Positions 1 through 7,934 of a stretch of 19,434 nt of DNA are shown here, in pieces. The notes under the pieces were generated by a model. It was not told the DNA's origin, searched no databases, and worked only from the letters and a program-made list of their open reading frames with translations. The position numbers were made by a program, and so were the translations under genes. Origin of the DNA: Candidatus Latescibacterota bacterium (GTDB taxonomy: Bacteria > JAAXHH01); assembly GCA_022821935.1 (NCBI GenBank), contig JAJECR010000092.1, forward strand, positions 1 to 19,434, given 5' to 3'. Every line of letters starts with the position of its first letter. The first letter of the stretch is position 1.

Positions 1-646
1 CGTTTATCATGGTCCGCGACTGCCTGGCGATAGATACCGGTCCGTCGTGATCCCAGATGTACAGGTTTCTCTCCGCGATGTACCGCTCGGCGCTGCGTTC
101 CGCTTTTTCCGGTTCGGATTCCTCGTTATTGGCCTCCCGGGAGAACTCCGCGATCCACTTCGCCATCAGACTGCGATCTTCCATTCCGGCCAGGCGCAGT
201 CCGCCTGGCGCAAGGGGCGCATCGACGACGCTTCGAGCCTCGAATACCCGCAGACGCTTTAGCAGTATGGCTGAAGTTCCCGGGTAAGTCCTGATCCACT
301 GGCTCGAAAAGCTCCGGGCTTCGACCTCAGGCCCCACCACGCCGGGCACCTGCCCTTCCCTGCTTTGCAGGTGACGGACGAGGCGGTCCACGGTAGTATC
401 GATTTCTCCGTCGAATCTGCTCAGGACGATTCTGCTCGGCGGCGTCCTGACCGCTACGCCGACCGGGCCGCCATTCTCCAGGATGCTCAGGAGCAACGGG
501 GGCTCGTCGCCGTAGTACCGGGGATCCCTGGCCAGCGTGTGCGCCAGGCCCAGGGGCATGTTGTTCTCGCTTTCGCGTTTTTCGAGGAAGGCGCCGGAAA
601 GTGCGAGGAGTTCCTCCGCGCGCCCATGTCGTACGATTTCGTACAT
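1..646 (-). CDS. GNAT-family N-acetyltransferase, C-terminus cut by window edge
   Basis: The minus-strand frame is open from an ATG at 646 to the left edge, giving 215 residues without a stop; the C-terminus lies outside the window. The N-terminal ~130 residues look like the N-terminal domain of two-domain GNAT proteins (PGVVGPEVEAR near residues 100-110 is typical). A second domain then begins (LRLAGMEDRSLMAKWIAEF), and the visible end, YIWDHDGPVSIARQSR, is the strand preceding the acetyl-CoA-binding motif. The family moves an acetyl group from acetyl-CoA to an amine; the substrate cannot be read here. The start lies 9 bp after the stop of the upstream methyltransferase, so it is probably the third gene of that operon. 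The catalytic acetyl-CoA loop (Q/RxxGxG/A) is not in the window, so the call rests on overall pattern. Confidence 0.75.
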   Translation of the reverse strand, partial: MYEIVRHGRAEELLALSGAFLEKRESENNMPLGLAHTLARDPRYYGDEPPLLLSILENGGPVGVAVRTPPSRIVLSRFDGEIDTTVDRLVRHLQSREGQVPGVVGPEVEARSFSSQWIRTYPGTSAILLKRLRVFEARSVVDAPLAPGGLRLAGMEDRSLMAKWIAEFSREANNEESEPEKAERSAERYIAERNLYIWDHDGPVSIARQSRTMIN

Positions 647-655
647 GACGCCGCC

Positions 656-1468
656 TCAGGGCAACTCGTAACGGATCCACCACCAGTAGTTGCCGATGTG
701 AATCTCCAGGTTCCGGGACAGGGGCTCGAACACTTGTCTAAGGTCTTCTTCAGTCGGGTCGTTTTCCACCATAATGTACTCGGAACCATCGGATAACTGC
801 CGCGTCATGAACTGGTCCTCGTGGCCTTCGACCCTGAAGAGCCTGCTTACGGCATCGGGGCTTGTCGGTCTGGATGACCGCATGAACACGACAGCACCCT
901 CCTCGAGCCGTGCGTGGAAGCCATGCAGAAACTCCGCATACCTCGAGGCAGGGCAGGTGTGCAGGAATCCCGCCGCGAAACCGCCGTCGAAAGACTTGCC
1001 TGGTGCGATGGATCCAAGGTCGAAGGCGTCGCCGGCCAGATAACTGACGTTGGGCGGGTTGTCGCTTTCCGCGGCCAGGTCCAGCATGTTGGTAGCGATC
1101 TCTACCCCCGTGACCGACACCGCTGTTTCTGCGATTTCCCGGGTCGCCGATCCCGTGCCGCTCGCAACCTCGAGCACCTTCCGGCCGCGCATGGCCTCCT
1201 GCGATTCCCGGACTATCCTGGCCTGTTCGGCGGGCAGATCAGGCGCGGGCCCCCGGGGAGTCTTGTGCGGCATGTCGCCGTGGACCTGACGCAGGTTGTA
1301 ATAGTCGATAGTCGCCCGATACAGTATGTCCGTTTGCAGTTTACCCGGATCGGGACAGGGTCGCCGTGCACGCGGACCCGGAGTCAGTACCCGGTCGCGC
1401 GAATTGGGCGCGCGTCCCCGGTTGTCCGAATCCGGCGCTGGTCGCCGGTCGTGGGTTTTACCGCTCAT
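656..1468 (-). CDS. Class I SAM-dependent methyltransferase with repeat-bearing N-terminus
   Basis: 270 residues. The Rossmann-type SAM site is clear: motif I VLEVASGTG at 98-106, an acidic strand-2 residue in VTGVEI (~E123), then GDAFD. This marks a class I methyltransferase; the substrate is unknown. The conserved part seems to begin near residue 45 (DILYRATIDYYNLRQ). The preceding ~40 residues are an Arg/Pro/Asp-rich stretch encoded by four 27-bp repeats, so the extension is unlikely to be part of the fold. The ATG at 1468 is supported by a TCAT/ATGA overlap with the stop of the upstream methyltransferase, which implies translational coupling. An internal ATG near residue 66 would leave a shorter protein that still contains motif I. 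Downstream is the GNAT gene, 9 bp away. Confidence 0.85.
   Translation of the reverse strand: MSGKTHDRRPAPDSDNRGRAPNSRDRVLTPGPRARRPCPDPGKLQTDILYRATIDYYNLRQVHGDMPHKTPRGPAPDLPAEQARIVRESQEAMRGRKVLEVASGTGSATREIAETAVSVTGVEIATNMLDLAAESDNPPNVSYLAGDAFDLGSIAPGKSFDGGFAAGFLHTCPASRYAEFLHGFHARLEEGAVVFMRSSRPTSPDAVSRLFRVEGHEDQFMTRQLSDGSEYIMVENDPTEEDLRQVFEPLSRNLEIHIGNYWWWIRYELP
1346..1453 (-). repeat. Four degenerate 27-bp in-frame tandem repeats
   Basis: Read on the minus strand, four consecutive 27-bp units (1453-1427, 1426-1400, 1399-1373, 1372-1346) encode a nonapeptide of pattern [HDR]-x-R-x-x-[ACT]-P-x-[SP]. Arg at position 3 and Pro at position 7 are invariant. The units are in phase with the methyltransferase frame and sit right after its first five codons. 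The expansion probably created a disordered, basic and proline-rich leader. Confidence 0.7.
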
Positions 1469-2148
1469 TCCCGCCTCGTTCCCGTGACGCCGAGGTAGAG
1501 CTTTCCCTCGTATTGCACGGTGAAATCCATTTCGCAGGATTCCGAAAACCGGTCGAAATCGTCCCTTTCGAAGTACCGCTTGTAGATCTCGAATTGCCGC
1601 CCGTCATTGAGCGTGCGAACCGTGGTGCCTTCCTTGGGACGGGATTCGCGGTAGCGCGTCCAACTGGAGTCCATGATGAGCACGCGGCCACTCGGCCTCA
1701 GCGCGTTCCGCAGTCTGTGGAGAAATGGACCCATCTGGCTGTCCGTGACGTGACTGAGAAAGAACCCCACCAGTACGGTATCGAAGGACCGGTCTTCCAG
1801 CAACACATCAAGGGCGTCGGACATCATGACTCGGGTGATCGGTTCGACGCCATGAGCGAGCGCCTTCTCCCTTCCCTCCCCGAGCATGTTCTCCGACTGG
1901 TCCACAAGCGTGATCGCCGAACAATTCGCAGCGTAAAACTGTAGCCAGTAGCCCGTTCCGCAGGGGATATCCAGGACGCTGCCGCGGCAGTGTTCCCGAA
2001 CGAGTTGCCCCAGGGACCGGGCCTCCTCCATGTACAACTCTGGATCCGTGACCGCACCGGGCGGCTTTCCCAGCGTGTAGATCTCGTCGAACTCAGCCGC
2101 CCGTTCGTTGTAATACTCGTTCATGCTCTTCCGCAAGCGTGTGTCCAT
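1465..2148 (-). CDS. Class I SAM-dependent methyltransferase
   Basis: 227 residues. Motif I is VLDIPCGTG (58-66), followed by the strand-2 acidic residue in ITLVDQSENML and a post-II segment (SFDTVLVGFFLSHV), as in methyltransferases of the Methyltransf_11/25 type. The N-terminal YYNERAAEFDEIY is the usual helix preceding the SAM fold in small-molecule methyltransferases. Substrate not identifiable. The ATG at 2148 has a GGAAAG Shine-Dalgarno-like stretch about 8 bases upstream. It is the first gene of the leftward operon and its stop codon overlaps the next start (ATGA). It diverges from the aminotransferase gene across 185 bp. Confidence 0.88.
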   Translation of the reverse strand: MDTRLRKSMNEYYNERAAEFDEIYTLGKPPGAVTDPELYMEEARSLGQLVREHCRGSVLDIPCGTGYWLQFYAANCSAITLVDQSENMLGEGREKALAHGVEPITRVMMSDALDVLLEDRSFDTVLVGFFLSHVTDSQMGPFLHRLRNALRPSGRVLIMDSSWTRYRESRPKEGTTVRTLNDGRQFEIYKRYFERDDFDRFSESCEMDFTVQYEGKLYLGVTGTRRE

Positions 2149-2333
2149 GGATGGATCACTTTCCTGGTCGAAACGACAGGTTGGCGCATTCCGTCTTGAA
2201 TGTCCTGGGAATCCAATGTGTAAAACTGTTTATTACTCAGTCAAGGATGCATTCCCTTCGCAAGCATCGCGCCGAAACCAGGATGCTGGATTGAGGATGC
2301 CGGTGCGACCTCGAAGATCAAAGGAGTTTTGTC
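2149..2333. promoter_or_regulatory. Divergent intergenic region with possible promoter and AGGATGC repeats
   Basis: The 185-bp region separates two divergently transcribed genes. On the plus strand TTGAAT (2196-2201) and TGTAAA (2219-2224) are 17 bp apart, a weak sigma70-like pair. Three copies of AGGATGC lie at 2244-2250, 2280-2286 and 2294-2300. A strong Shine-Dalgarno (AAAGGAG, 7 bases before the ATG at 2334) belongs to the aminotransferase. None of the promoter calls is more than suggestive. Confidence 0.25.
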
Positions 2334-3740
2334 ATGAGATCGGAAAACGATGCAAACGACCGTCCCACGGGACGCCCGAATATCATGGAACGGCGGCATT
2401 TCCTGAAGACCGCCGGCGTGACGGCCGGGCTGGCCACGTTCCTTGGCCCCGATTCCTTCCGGGGCGTTGAGGCCGCGGTGAGTGAAATAGCGGATCTCAC
2501 GCCGCATGAGGCCTCCCGCGACGAGAGACTATGGCGCGAGGTCAAGCAGGCGTTTACCGTAAGCCGCAGCCAGATCAACCTGGATAACGGATATGCCTGC
2601 CCTTCGCCCCGCGTCGTTACCGAAGCGTTCGTCCGATACATATGGGAACAGGAACAGGGCCCGTACGGGGTGTACATTGATGAGGCCAGGGAACAGGTGC
2701 GCACCGTGAAGAAGTCCCTGGCGCGGCTGTTCGGGAGCAGTGCCGATGAAATCGCCTTCGTGCGCAACACCACCGAAGCGCTCAAGACGGTCCTGTACGG
2801 CATCCCGCTGAACCCGGGCGACGAAGTCCTCACTACGACCCATGATTATCCTTCCCTGGTGCGGGTCGTGCGGAATCGGGAGCAGAAGGAAGGGATCAAG
2901 CTGGTCGAAGTGCCGGTACCCTTTCCCGCAGGATCCATGAATGAGCTGGTGAAGGTCATTGAAAATGGCATTACGTCGAAGACCCGCGTGATCCTGGTGT
3001 CCCACATCACGTACACCACCGGCCAGGTGTTTCCGATCCGGGAAATCTGCGACCTGGCCCATCGGCACGGAATCGAAGTCATCGTGGACGGTGCTCATGC
3101 CGTCGCCCATCTGGATTTCAAGGTCTCGGACCTGGACTGCGACTACTACGGAACGAGCCTGCACAAGTGGCTCAGTGCGCCGAAAGGGACCGGCTTGCTG
3201 TACATGAAGCGCGAGCACGTCGAGAAGATCGAGCCGCTGTACGGCCCGACCATGAGTCTCAGATTCAACCCCCTGACGAGCATGCAGAAATATGAGTCCG
3301 TCGGTACCCAACCCCAGCCGCCGTTCCTCGCCATCGGCGAGGCCGTCGCTTTTCATAACGCCATCGAGCCGAAACGCAAGGAAGAACGGCTTCGTTACCT
3401 GAAGAATTACTGGGCGGAACGGCTTCGGAAACATCCTCGGATAAAGCTCTATACGTCAACGGCCCCTGAAATGAGCTGCTGTATCGCGGGGGTCGGTATC
3501 GAAGGGGCCGATCCGACCGGTATGCGGGACTACCTTTGGAATGAACATCACGTCCGGACTTCCCGGGGCCGGTATGACCGGGAGGACACCGGCCGTACGT
3601 GGGTTCGTATCACACCGAATCTGTACACCACGCTGCCCGAGCTCGATTACTTCTGCGACGTGATGGAAGAGGTGGCGGACAACGGCCTGCCGGAACCGTA
3701 CAGCGAGTACGCGTTCGATCCGAGTATAATGCGCAGGTAG
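2334..3740 (+). CDS. Tat-exported class V aminotransferase-fold PLP enzyme
   Basis: 468 residues. A twin-arginine signal (ERRHFLK at 19-25, then a hydrophobic stretch) ends near the EAAV segment (46-49), so the mature enzyme is predicted to be periplasmic and to be exported folded with its cofactor. The rest is a fold-type I PLP enzyme of the class V aminotransferase/isopenicillin N epimerase-like group. VIVDGAHA supplies the pyridine-N aspartate (D252), and SLHKWL holds the probable Schiff-base lysine (K278), followed by the usual PKGTG. TGQVFPI and the C-terminal R-x-S-R-GRYD region also fit the family. Reaction and substrate (transaminase, epimerase or lyase) cannot be told from sequence. 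The start at 2334 is chosen for its AAAGGAG; an alternative ATG at 2385 starts directly before the Tat motif. No partner gene overlaps it. Confidence 0.88.
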   Translation: MRSENDANDRPTGRPNIMERRHFLKTAGVTAGLATFLGPDSFRGVEAAVSEIADLTPHEASRDERLWREVKQAFTVSRSQINLDNGYACPSPRVVTEAFVRYIWEQEQGPYGVYIDEAREQVRTVKKSLARLFGSSADEIAFVRNTTEALKTVLYGIPLNPGDEVLTTTHDYPSLVRVVRNREQKEGIKLVEVPVPFPAGSMNELVKVIENGITSKTRVILVSHITYTTGQVFPIREICDLAHRHGIEVIVDGAHAVAHLDFKVSDLDCDYYGTSLHKWLSAPKGTGLLYMKREHVEKIEPLYGPTMSLRFNPLTSMQKYESVGTQPQPPFLAIGEAVAFHNAIEPKRKEERLRYLKNYWAERLRKHPRIKLYTSTAPEMSCCIAGVGIEGADPTGMRDYLWNEHHVRTSRGRYDREDTGRTWVRITPNLYTTLPELDYFCDVMEEVADNGLPEPYSEYAFDPSIMRR

Positions 3741-4029
3741 GATCTTCTCTGGGAGGCGGCAGTCTGTTACCCGATGTTTGAAGTGGCTCAAGGTCCCCCA
3801 GGGTATTGCTCACGGTCACAAAAATACCTTGCAACGGGGTAGTCCCGGTCTTATCATTTTGAATCATTACAACAGTTTCCAAGACGGAAACAATTAGTAC
3901 ATTTCCCAAACCAGAACTTCGTATTGCGATTCCCGGTATAGTCAAAGTACCGGTCCGGATACGGGTGCCGGACGGCCGTGAGATGCAGGCACAGGAATCC
4001 TCGCGGCTCATTTGATGACGAGGAAACGT
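3741..4029. other. Intergenic region with short hairpins, no gene seen
   Basis: No convincing coding frame. The region holds several short inverted repeats: GTTTCC/GGAAAC (3875-3891, 5-base loop), GGTATT/AATACC (3802-3828, 15-base loop) and GTCCGG/CCGGAC (3953-3973, 9-base loop). None is followed by a clear T-run, so a Rho-independent terminator is not supported. The leader of the solute-binding protein gene must lie here. Confidence 0.35.
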
Positions 4030-5409
4030 ATGAAAGTGCGTGACGGTAACGGTCAATCAGGAGATAAGCCCGGTTCGCGCGCGCCGTTGCTGACGCGGAG
4101 GACCATGCTGCGCCGCGGCCTCGCGGGTTTGTTGGCGGTCTCCTGCGCGGGCTGGACGGGCAGGAAAGGTACCGATACCGTTTTGGGGGGATTGAACATG
4201 GTCGCAGCACAGGAAACAGGAAGCGCAACCGGCTTTGAAGGCGCGACGGACGATGAGATCGTCCTGGGCATGTCGGCCGCCTTTTCCGGTCCCTCCAGGG
4301 GACTGGGCAGCGAGTTGTACCGCGGGGCCATGTCCTACTTCAACTACGTCAACGACAACGGGGGCGTGGCCGGGCGCAAGATCACCCTGAAGCTGTACGA
4401 CGACGGATACCAGCCGGACCCCTGTGTCCGGAACACCATGAAGCTTATGCTCGAAGACAACGTGTTCCTGCTCTTCGGGTACGTGGGCACGCCGACCGTT
4501 ACGCGCGTGCTGCCCCTGCTTAAGAAGTTCCAGGACGAGCAGGTCTACCTGTTCTTCCCCTTCACCGGCGCCCAGCCTCAGCGCGAGCCGCCTTACGGGG
4601 ATTTCGCCTTCAACCTGCGGGCGTCCTACCGACAGGAGACGGCCGGACTCGTGAACAATTTCCTCGCCGCGGGGAAAAGACGGATCGGCGTGTTCTACCA
4701 GGCCGACGCCTATGGCAGAAGCGGCTGGGCCGGGGTCCGGGCGGCCCTAGGCAGGCACGGCGAAGCACTCGCGGGCGAGGCGACGTACCGGCGGGGCCAG
4801 CGTTTCTCCGGCAGCATGCGGGAGCAGGTGGATATTCTCAAGGCCAATTCCCCGGACGCCGTCATCTGCATCGGGTCGTACGCGGCCTGCGCGGCCTTCG
4901 CCCGGGATGCCATCGACCGCGAACTCCGCGTACCGATCGCCAATCTTTCGTTCGTGGGCAGTGAAAACATGCTCCAACTGCTCAGCGACCTGGGGGAGGA
5001 CGTGGAGACTTATTCCCGTTATCTCGTCAACTCCCAGGTGGTGCCGAGTTACGAAGACACTTCCATACCGGCCGTGCAGGAGTACCGGGAGCTGATGGCG
5101 CGTTACGATCCGGCGGTTCCGGAGGAACTCGTACAGGAGCCTTACAGCCCGTTTCCGCAGAGCTTCGTCAGTCTCGAGGGCTTTCTGGACGCCAAGCTGA
5201 TGACCGAGATCCTGCGGCGCCTGGGCGGAGTCCCCGACCGGGAAGGACTGGAAGAAGCGGTTTTCTCGGTGCAGGATTACGATCTCGGGATCGGCGAGCG
5301 GGTCTCCTTCGGGCCGGACCGCCGGCAGGGGCTGCAAACGGTCTATTACACCGTTGTCCGGGAGGGCCGGTTCGTGACCCTGGACGACTGGCAAGGCTGG
5401 CTTTCATAG
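4030..5409 (+). CDS. Periplasmic solute-binding protein, Leu/Ile/Val-type (Peripla_BP_6)
   Basis: 459 residues from the chosen ATG. The N-terminus has a twin-arginine-like signal (TRRTMLRRG at 22-30) and a hydrophobic run. Cys39 (LLAVSC) might be lipidated, though Ala at -3 is poor for a lipobox; cleavage after VAA (58-60) is the alternative. The mature part starts with DDEIVLGMSAAFSGPSRGLG and then NGGVAGRKITL, classic for branched-chain amino-acid/amide-type binding proteins of ABC importers; DAYGRSGW and an SP/DAVICIG segment continue the two-lobed fold. Ligand unknown. ATG 4030 is preferred because GAGGA lies 5 bases upstream; TTG 4012 and ATG 4015 are in frame but have no well-placed ribosome site. 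No ABC permease or ATPase follows. The next gene begins one base after its stop, so the pair is probably co-translated and the protein may act as a ligand sensor. Confidence 0.85.
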   Translation: MKVRDGNGQSGDKPGSRAPLLTRRTMLRRGLAGLLAVSCAGWTGRKGTDTVLGGLNMVAAQETGSATGFEGATDDEIVLGMSAAFSGPSRGLGSELYRGAMSYFNYVNDNGGVAGRKITLKLYDDGYQPDPCVRNTMKLMLEDNVFLLFGYVGTPTVTRVLPLLKKFQDEQVYLFFPFTGAQPQREPPYGDFAFNLRASYRQETAGLVNNFLAAGKRRIGVFYQADAYGRSGWAGVRAALGRHGEALAGEATYRRGQRFSGSMREQVDILKANSPDAVICIGSYAACAAFARDAIDRELRVPIANLSFVGSENMLQLLSDLGEDVETYSRYLVNSQVVPSYEDTSIPAVQEYRELMARYDPAVPEELVQEPYSPFPQSFVSLEGFLDAKLMTEILRRLGGVPDREGLEEAVFSVQDYDLGIGERVSFGPDRRQGLQTVYYTVVREGRFVTLDDWQGWLS

Positions 5410-5410
5410 C

Positions 5411-6151
5411 ATGAAAATCCAAAAGCTGTTCCAGCGCACCCGCTTCGGTATCTTCCTGCTCTTCGGGATCATCGTCCTCTCCACGTCCGCGCTGTGTATA
5501 TACACTGTAGATACGCAGTTGACGGCGGAGTACGAGACCAATAGCCAGAACATTGCCAAGAGCATCGCCGACTCCAGCGTCGACATACTGCTCAACCGAA
5601 ATCTGGCCACGCTGCAATCGATGATCGACCAGTTCGTCGAGATCCAGGGCATCCGGTACATCTATATCACCAGCGAGAACGGCGAGTACCTCGCCCATAC
5701 CTTTGTGCCGGGCATTCCCGAGGAAATCCTCGCGAGCGATCATGCGAGCACCGAACCCGTGGAGCGAAGCATACCGGGCCTGGGTGACTTCCTTGAGGTC
5801 GGCAGCCCCATCCTGGCCGGGGTCGCGGGCACGGTGCACGTCGGCATGGACCAGGACGAGGTCGCCCTCAAGATACAGCGCGCCATCGGCCAGCAGGTCA
5901 TCCTCATCTGTATCTTCCTCGTCGTGGGCGTCCTCGCTTCGATCTGGCTGGTCAATCTCGCCGCGAAACCCCTGGCGGAACTGCTCGCCTATGCCGTCAA
6001 CATCGCAGGCAACAAGGAGACGGAAACGTCGGCCGACGATCTCCTTGGACGCGACGACGAAGTAGGCGACCTCGCCCGCCTCTTCCGCCATATCTCCGAC
6101 CAGCCGTCCGGTTCCGGTGCGCCTGGCGCGCCGCCGGAGAACGTCCGTTAG
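5411..6151 (+). CDS. Membrane sensor with extracytoplasmic domain and HAMP but no output domain
   Basis: 246 residues. TM1 lies at ~11-33; a periplasmic Cache/CHASE-like sensor domain at ~34-160 includes LATLQSMIDQF and IRYIYITSENGEYLAH; TM2 is at ~161-183. A HAMP domain follows (AAKPLAELLAYAVNIA through GRDDEVGDLARLF, ~184-226). Only about 20 Pro/Gly/Ser-rich residues come after HAMP: no histidine kinase, cyclase, phosphatase or methyl-accepting domain. Proteins with this layout normally continue into an output domain, so it is either a truncated receptor or a signalling subunit acting through a partner. The start is one base after the binding-protein stop, suggesting it senses the liganded binding protein (inference). 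The MFS gene starts 14 bp downstream behind its own strong ribosome site. Confidence 0.75.
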   Translation: MKIQKLFQRTRFGIFLLFGIIVLSTSALCIYTVDTQLTAEYETNSQNIAKSIADSSVDILLNRNLATLQSMIDQFVEIQGIRYIYITSENGEYLAHTFVPGIPEEILASDHASTEPVERSIPGLGDFLEVGSPILAGVAGTVHVGMDQDEVALKIQRAIGQQVILICIFLVVGVLASIWLVNLAAKPLAELLAYAVNIAGNKETETSADDLLGRDDEVGDLARLFRHISDQPSGSGAPGAPPENVR

Positions 6152-6165
6152 GAGGAGGATAAGCG

Positions 6166-7467
6166 ATGCGCATTCCCCGAAGCGCCATCGCGCTCTTCTG
6201 CACGGCGCTTCAGATTTGCTTCGGCACCGTATACGCCTGGAGCTTCTTTCAGACGATACTGGTGCGCCAGATCGGCTGGACCCACACCGAAACGGCATGG
6301 GCCTTCAGCATCGCCATCTTTACGCTGGGCGTGTCGGCGGCGTGGGCCGGGAACATGCTGCCGAAGATGGGACCCCGCAAACTCGCGCTGATCGGCAGCT
6401 TCATGTTTGCGAGCGGGTACCTGATCTCGGGCATGGCGCTGGAGTTGAACTCTATCCCGCTGTTCTATCTCGGTTACGGGGTGATCGGCGGAGCGGGCAT
6501 CGGGCTGGGATACGTGACCCCGGTCGCCACCGTCGCGAAGTGGTTTCCGGACCGCAAGGGACTGGCCACCGGGATCGTCGTCATGGGCTTCGGCGTGGGG
6601 GCTTTCCTGCTCAGCAAGGGCCTGGCGCCCTTCCTCATCGTCAGGACCGCGGGTGCCCTGCCCGCTGTCTTCATCTGGCTCGGCATCATCTTCGCGCTGA
6701 TACTCATCCCCTGCAGCCTGGCCCTGACCGATCCGCCGGCTTCGTTGGCATCGACTGCCGGGACGACCGCTTCGGACGACGCCGACGAACCCAAGTACGC
6801 GCGCGCCTACCTGGGCACCACGCAGTTCGTCTTCATGTGGATTGTCTTCTTCTTCAACATCGCGGCCGGTATTTCGGTCGTCAGTTTCCAGTCGGAGATC
6901 CTGCAGGAGATCTGGGGCCTGGCGGATGATTCCATCGAACCGACCACGCTGGCCGAGTACGGCGCCACGCTCATCGCGGTGAGTTCGATCTGCAACGGCC
7001 TGGGACGGCTTTTCTGGGGACTGCTTTCCGATCGGTTCGGGCGGGTTACGGTCTTCAGGGTGCTGCTGGGCAGCCAGATGGTGGTCTTCGGCATACTCAT
7101 GACCGAGACCAATCCCTGGATCTTCTCGGCCCTGGTCTGCTACGTGCTGCTCTGCTTCGGCGGGGGTTTCGCCACCATGCCTTCCTTCGTCCTCGACGTG
7201 TTCGGCACGAAGAAGATGTCCACCATCTACGGCGCGGTGCTCACCGCGTGGGCCGCGGCGGGGATCTTCGGGCCACTGTACGTGGGATACCTGAAAGACG
7301 TCTATCCCGACCGGGCGGTCATGTACTGCTTCCTCATCGGGATCCTCATGCTCGGCGCCGGGTACCTGTTCTCCTACCTGCTGAACGACGGCCGGATCCG
7401 CCTGGGGCGTCCGACGCTCGAGACCACGCTGCAGCGATACGGAATTCCGGTGGGGGGGAGGGGTTGA
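6166..7467 (+). CDS. MFS transporter, oxalate/formate antiporter (OFA)-like family
   Basis: 433 residues, with about 12 hydrophobic segments predicted by eye. The N-terminal CFGTVYAWSFFQTIL and GWTHTETAWAFSIAIFTLG, then YGVIGGAGIGLGYVTPVAT and KWFPDRKGLATGIVVMGFG, are hallmarks of the OFA branch, named for the oxalate:formate exchanger OxlT. The second half has GRLFWGLLSDRFGR and a family-typical GTKKMSTIYGAVLTAWA. Members carry small carboxylates and other organic anions; the substrate here is not known. The start has an ideal AGGAGG (GTTAGGAGGAGGATAAGCG before the ATG). It is the third gene of the binding-protein/sensor unit, and its stop faces the Nudix stop only 7 bp away. Confidence 0.88.
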   Translation: MRIPRSAIALFCTALQICFGTVYAWSFFQTILVRQIGWTHTETAWAFSIAIFTLGVSAAWAGNMLPKMGPRKLALIGSFMFASGYLISGMALELNSIPLFYLGYGVIGGAGIGLGYVTPVATVAKWFPDRKGLATGIVVMGFGVGAFLLSKGLAPFLIVRTAGALPAVFIWLGIIFALILIPCSLALTDPPASLASTAGTTASDDADEPKYARAYLGTTQFVFMWIVFFFNIAAGISVVSFQSEILQEIWGLADDSIEPTTLAEYGATLIAVSSICNGLGRLFWGLLSDRFGRVTVFRVLLGSQMVVFGILMTETNPWIFSALVCYVLLCFGGGFATMPSFVLDVFGTKKMSTIYGAVLTAWAAAGIFGPLYVGYLKDVYPDRAVMYCFLIGILMLGAGYLFSYLLNDGRIRLGRPTLETTLQRYGIPVGGRG

Positions 7468-7474
7468 CTCTGAT

Positions 7475-7912
7475 CTACCGCCAACCGAAGCTGTCGAAAA
7501 ACACTCCCTTCAGATGGTTGTCAATGGCTCGCCTGATATAGGGAATTGTATTAACTGGCAAATCGTTTATGGTAAACCAGGACAGGTCATCACACCTTTC
7601 CGGCTCCGCGTTGACGATGTCTCCATACCATATGGACGTGGTCAGAAAAAACGAAATCCTTTCATCGTTTTCCTTCCTGTGCATAACACCGACCACTTCG
7701 AGGTCCGTAGCCCGAATCTCGATACCTGCTTCTTCTTTGGCCTCCCGGACAGCCGCCCCTAACACCTCCTCGTGACCGTCTAGATGTCCGGCGACCACGC
7801 TGTAGTTTCCATCCTCATATCCGGTGTTTACGCGCCTCAGTAGCAGAATCTCGTTACGGTCGTTCCTTAGGAAAACGTGAACGTCCGCGATCAGTTTAAA
7901 TCTGTCGGCCAT
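7475..7912 (-). CDS. Nudix hydrolase
   Basis: About 145 residues, the usual single-domain size. The complete Nudix box GX5EX7REUXEEXGU is present at 43-65 (numbered from the GTG at 7915): G43, E49, R57-E58, E61-E62, G64, I65. This is the metal-binding loop for hydrolysing nucleoside diphosphates linked to another group (X). Flanking sequence (LLLRRVNTGYEDGNYSVVAGHL) resembles Nudix proteins of the MutT/NUDT type. Specificity is not readable. The ATG at 7912 follows directly after an in-frame GTG (7915); no strong ribosome site marks either. It lies 19-22 bp downstream of a methyltransferase on the same strand, so the two are likely co-transcribed. Confidence 0.93.
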   Translation of the reverse strand: MADRFKLIADVHVFLRNDRNEILLLRRVNTGYEDGNYSVVAGHLDGHEEVLGAAVREAKEEAGIEIRATDLEVVGVMHRKENDERISFFLTTSIWYGDIVNAEPERCDDLSWFTINDLPVNTIPYIRRAIDNHLKGVFFDSFGWR

Positions 7913-7934
7913 CACGTTTGTTCTGGTAAATGCG

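Noticed and set aside
2529..3434. Minus-strand open frame (301 codons) opposite the aminotransferase
   Set aside because: Shadow of a gene whose PLP motifs and Tat signal are certain.
3610..4056. Minus-strand open frame over the intergenic region before the binding-protein gene
   Set aside because: No recognisable domain, weak start, and it overlaps the end of the aminotransferase in antisense; considered a decayed gene but not supported.
5168..6298. Long minus-strand open frame (376 codons) opposite the binding-protein/sensor/MFS genes
   Set aside because: It runs across three genes with clear domains on the other strand; its composition is Arg/Pro/Gly-rich with no motif.
6117..6929. Plus-strand frame overlapping the MFS gene
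   Set aside because: Out-of-frame shadow, Arg/His-rich, no membrane segments matching the MFS fold.
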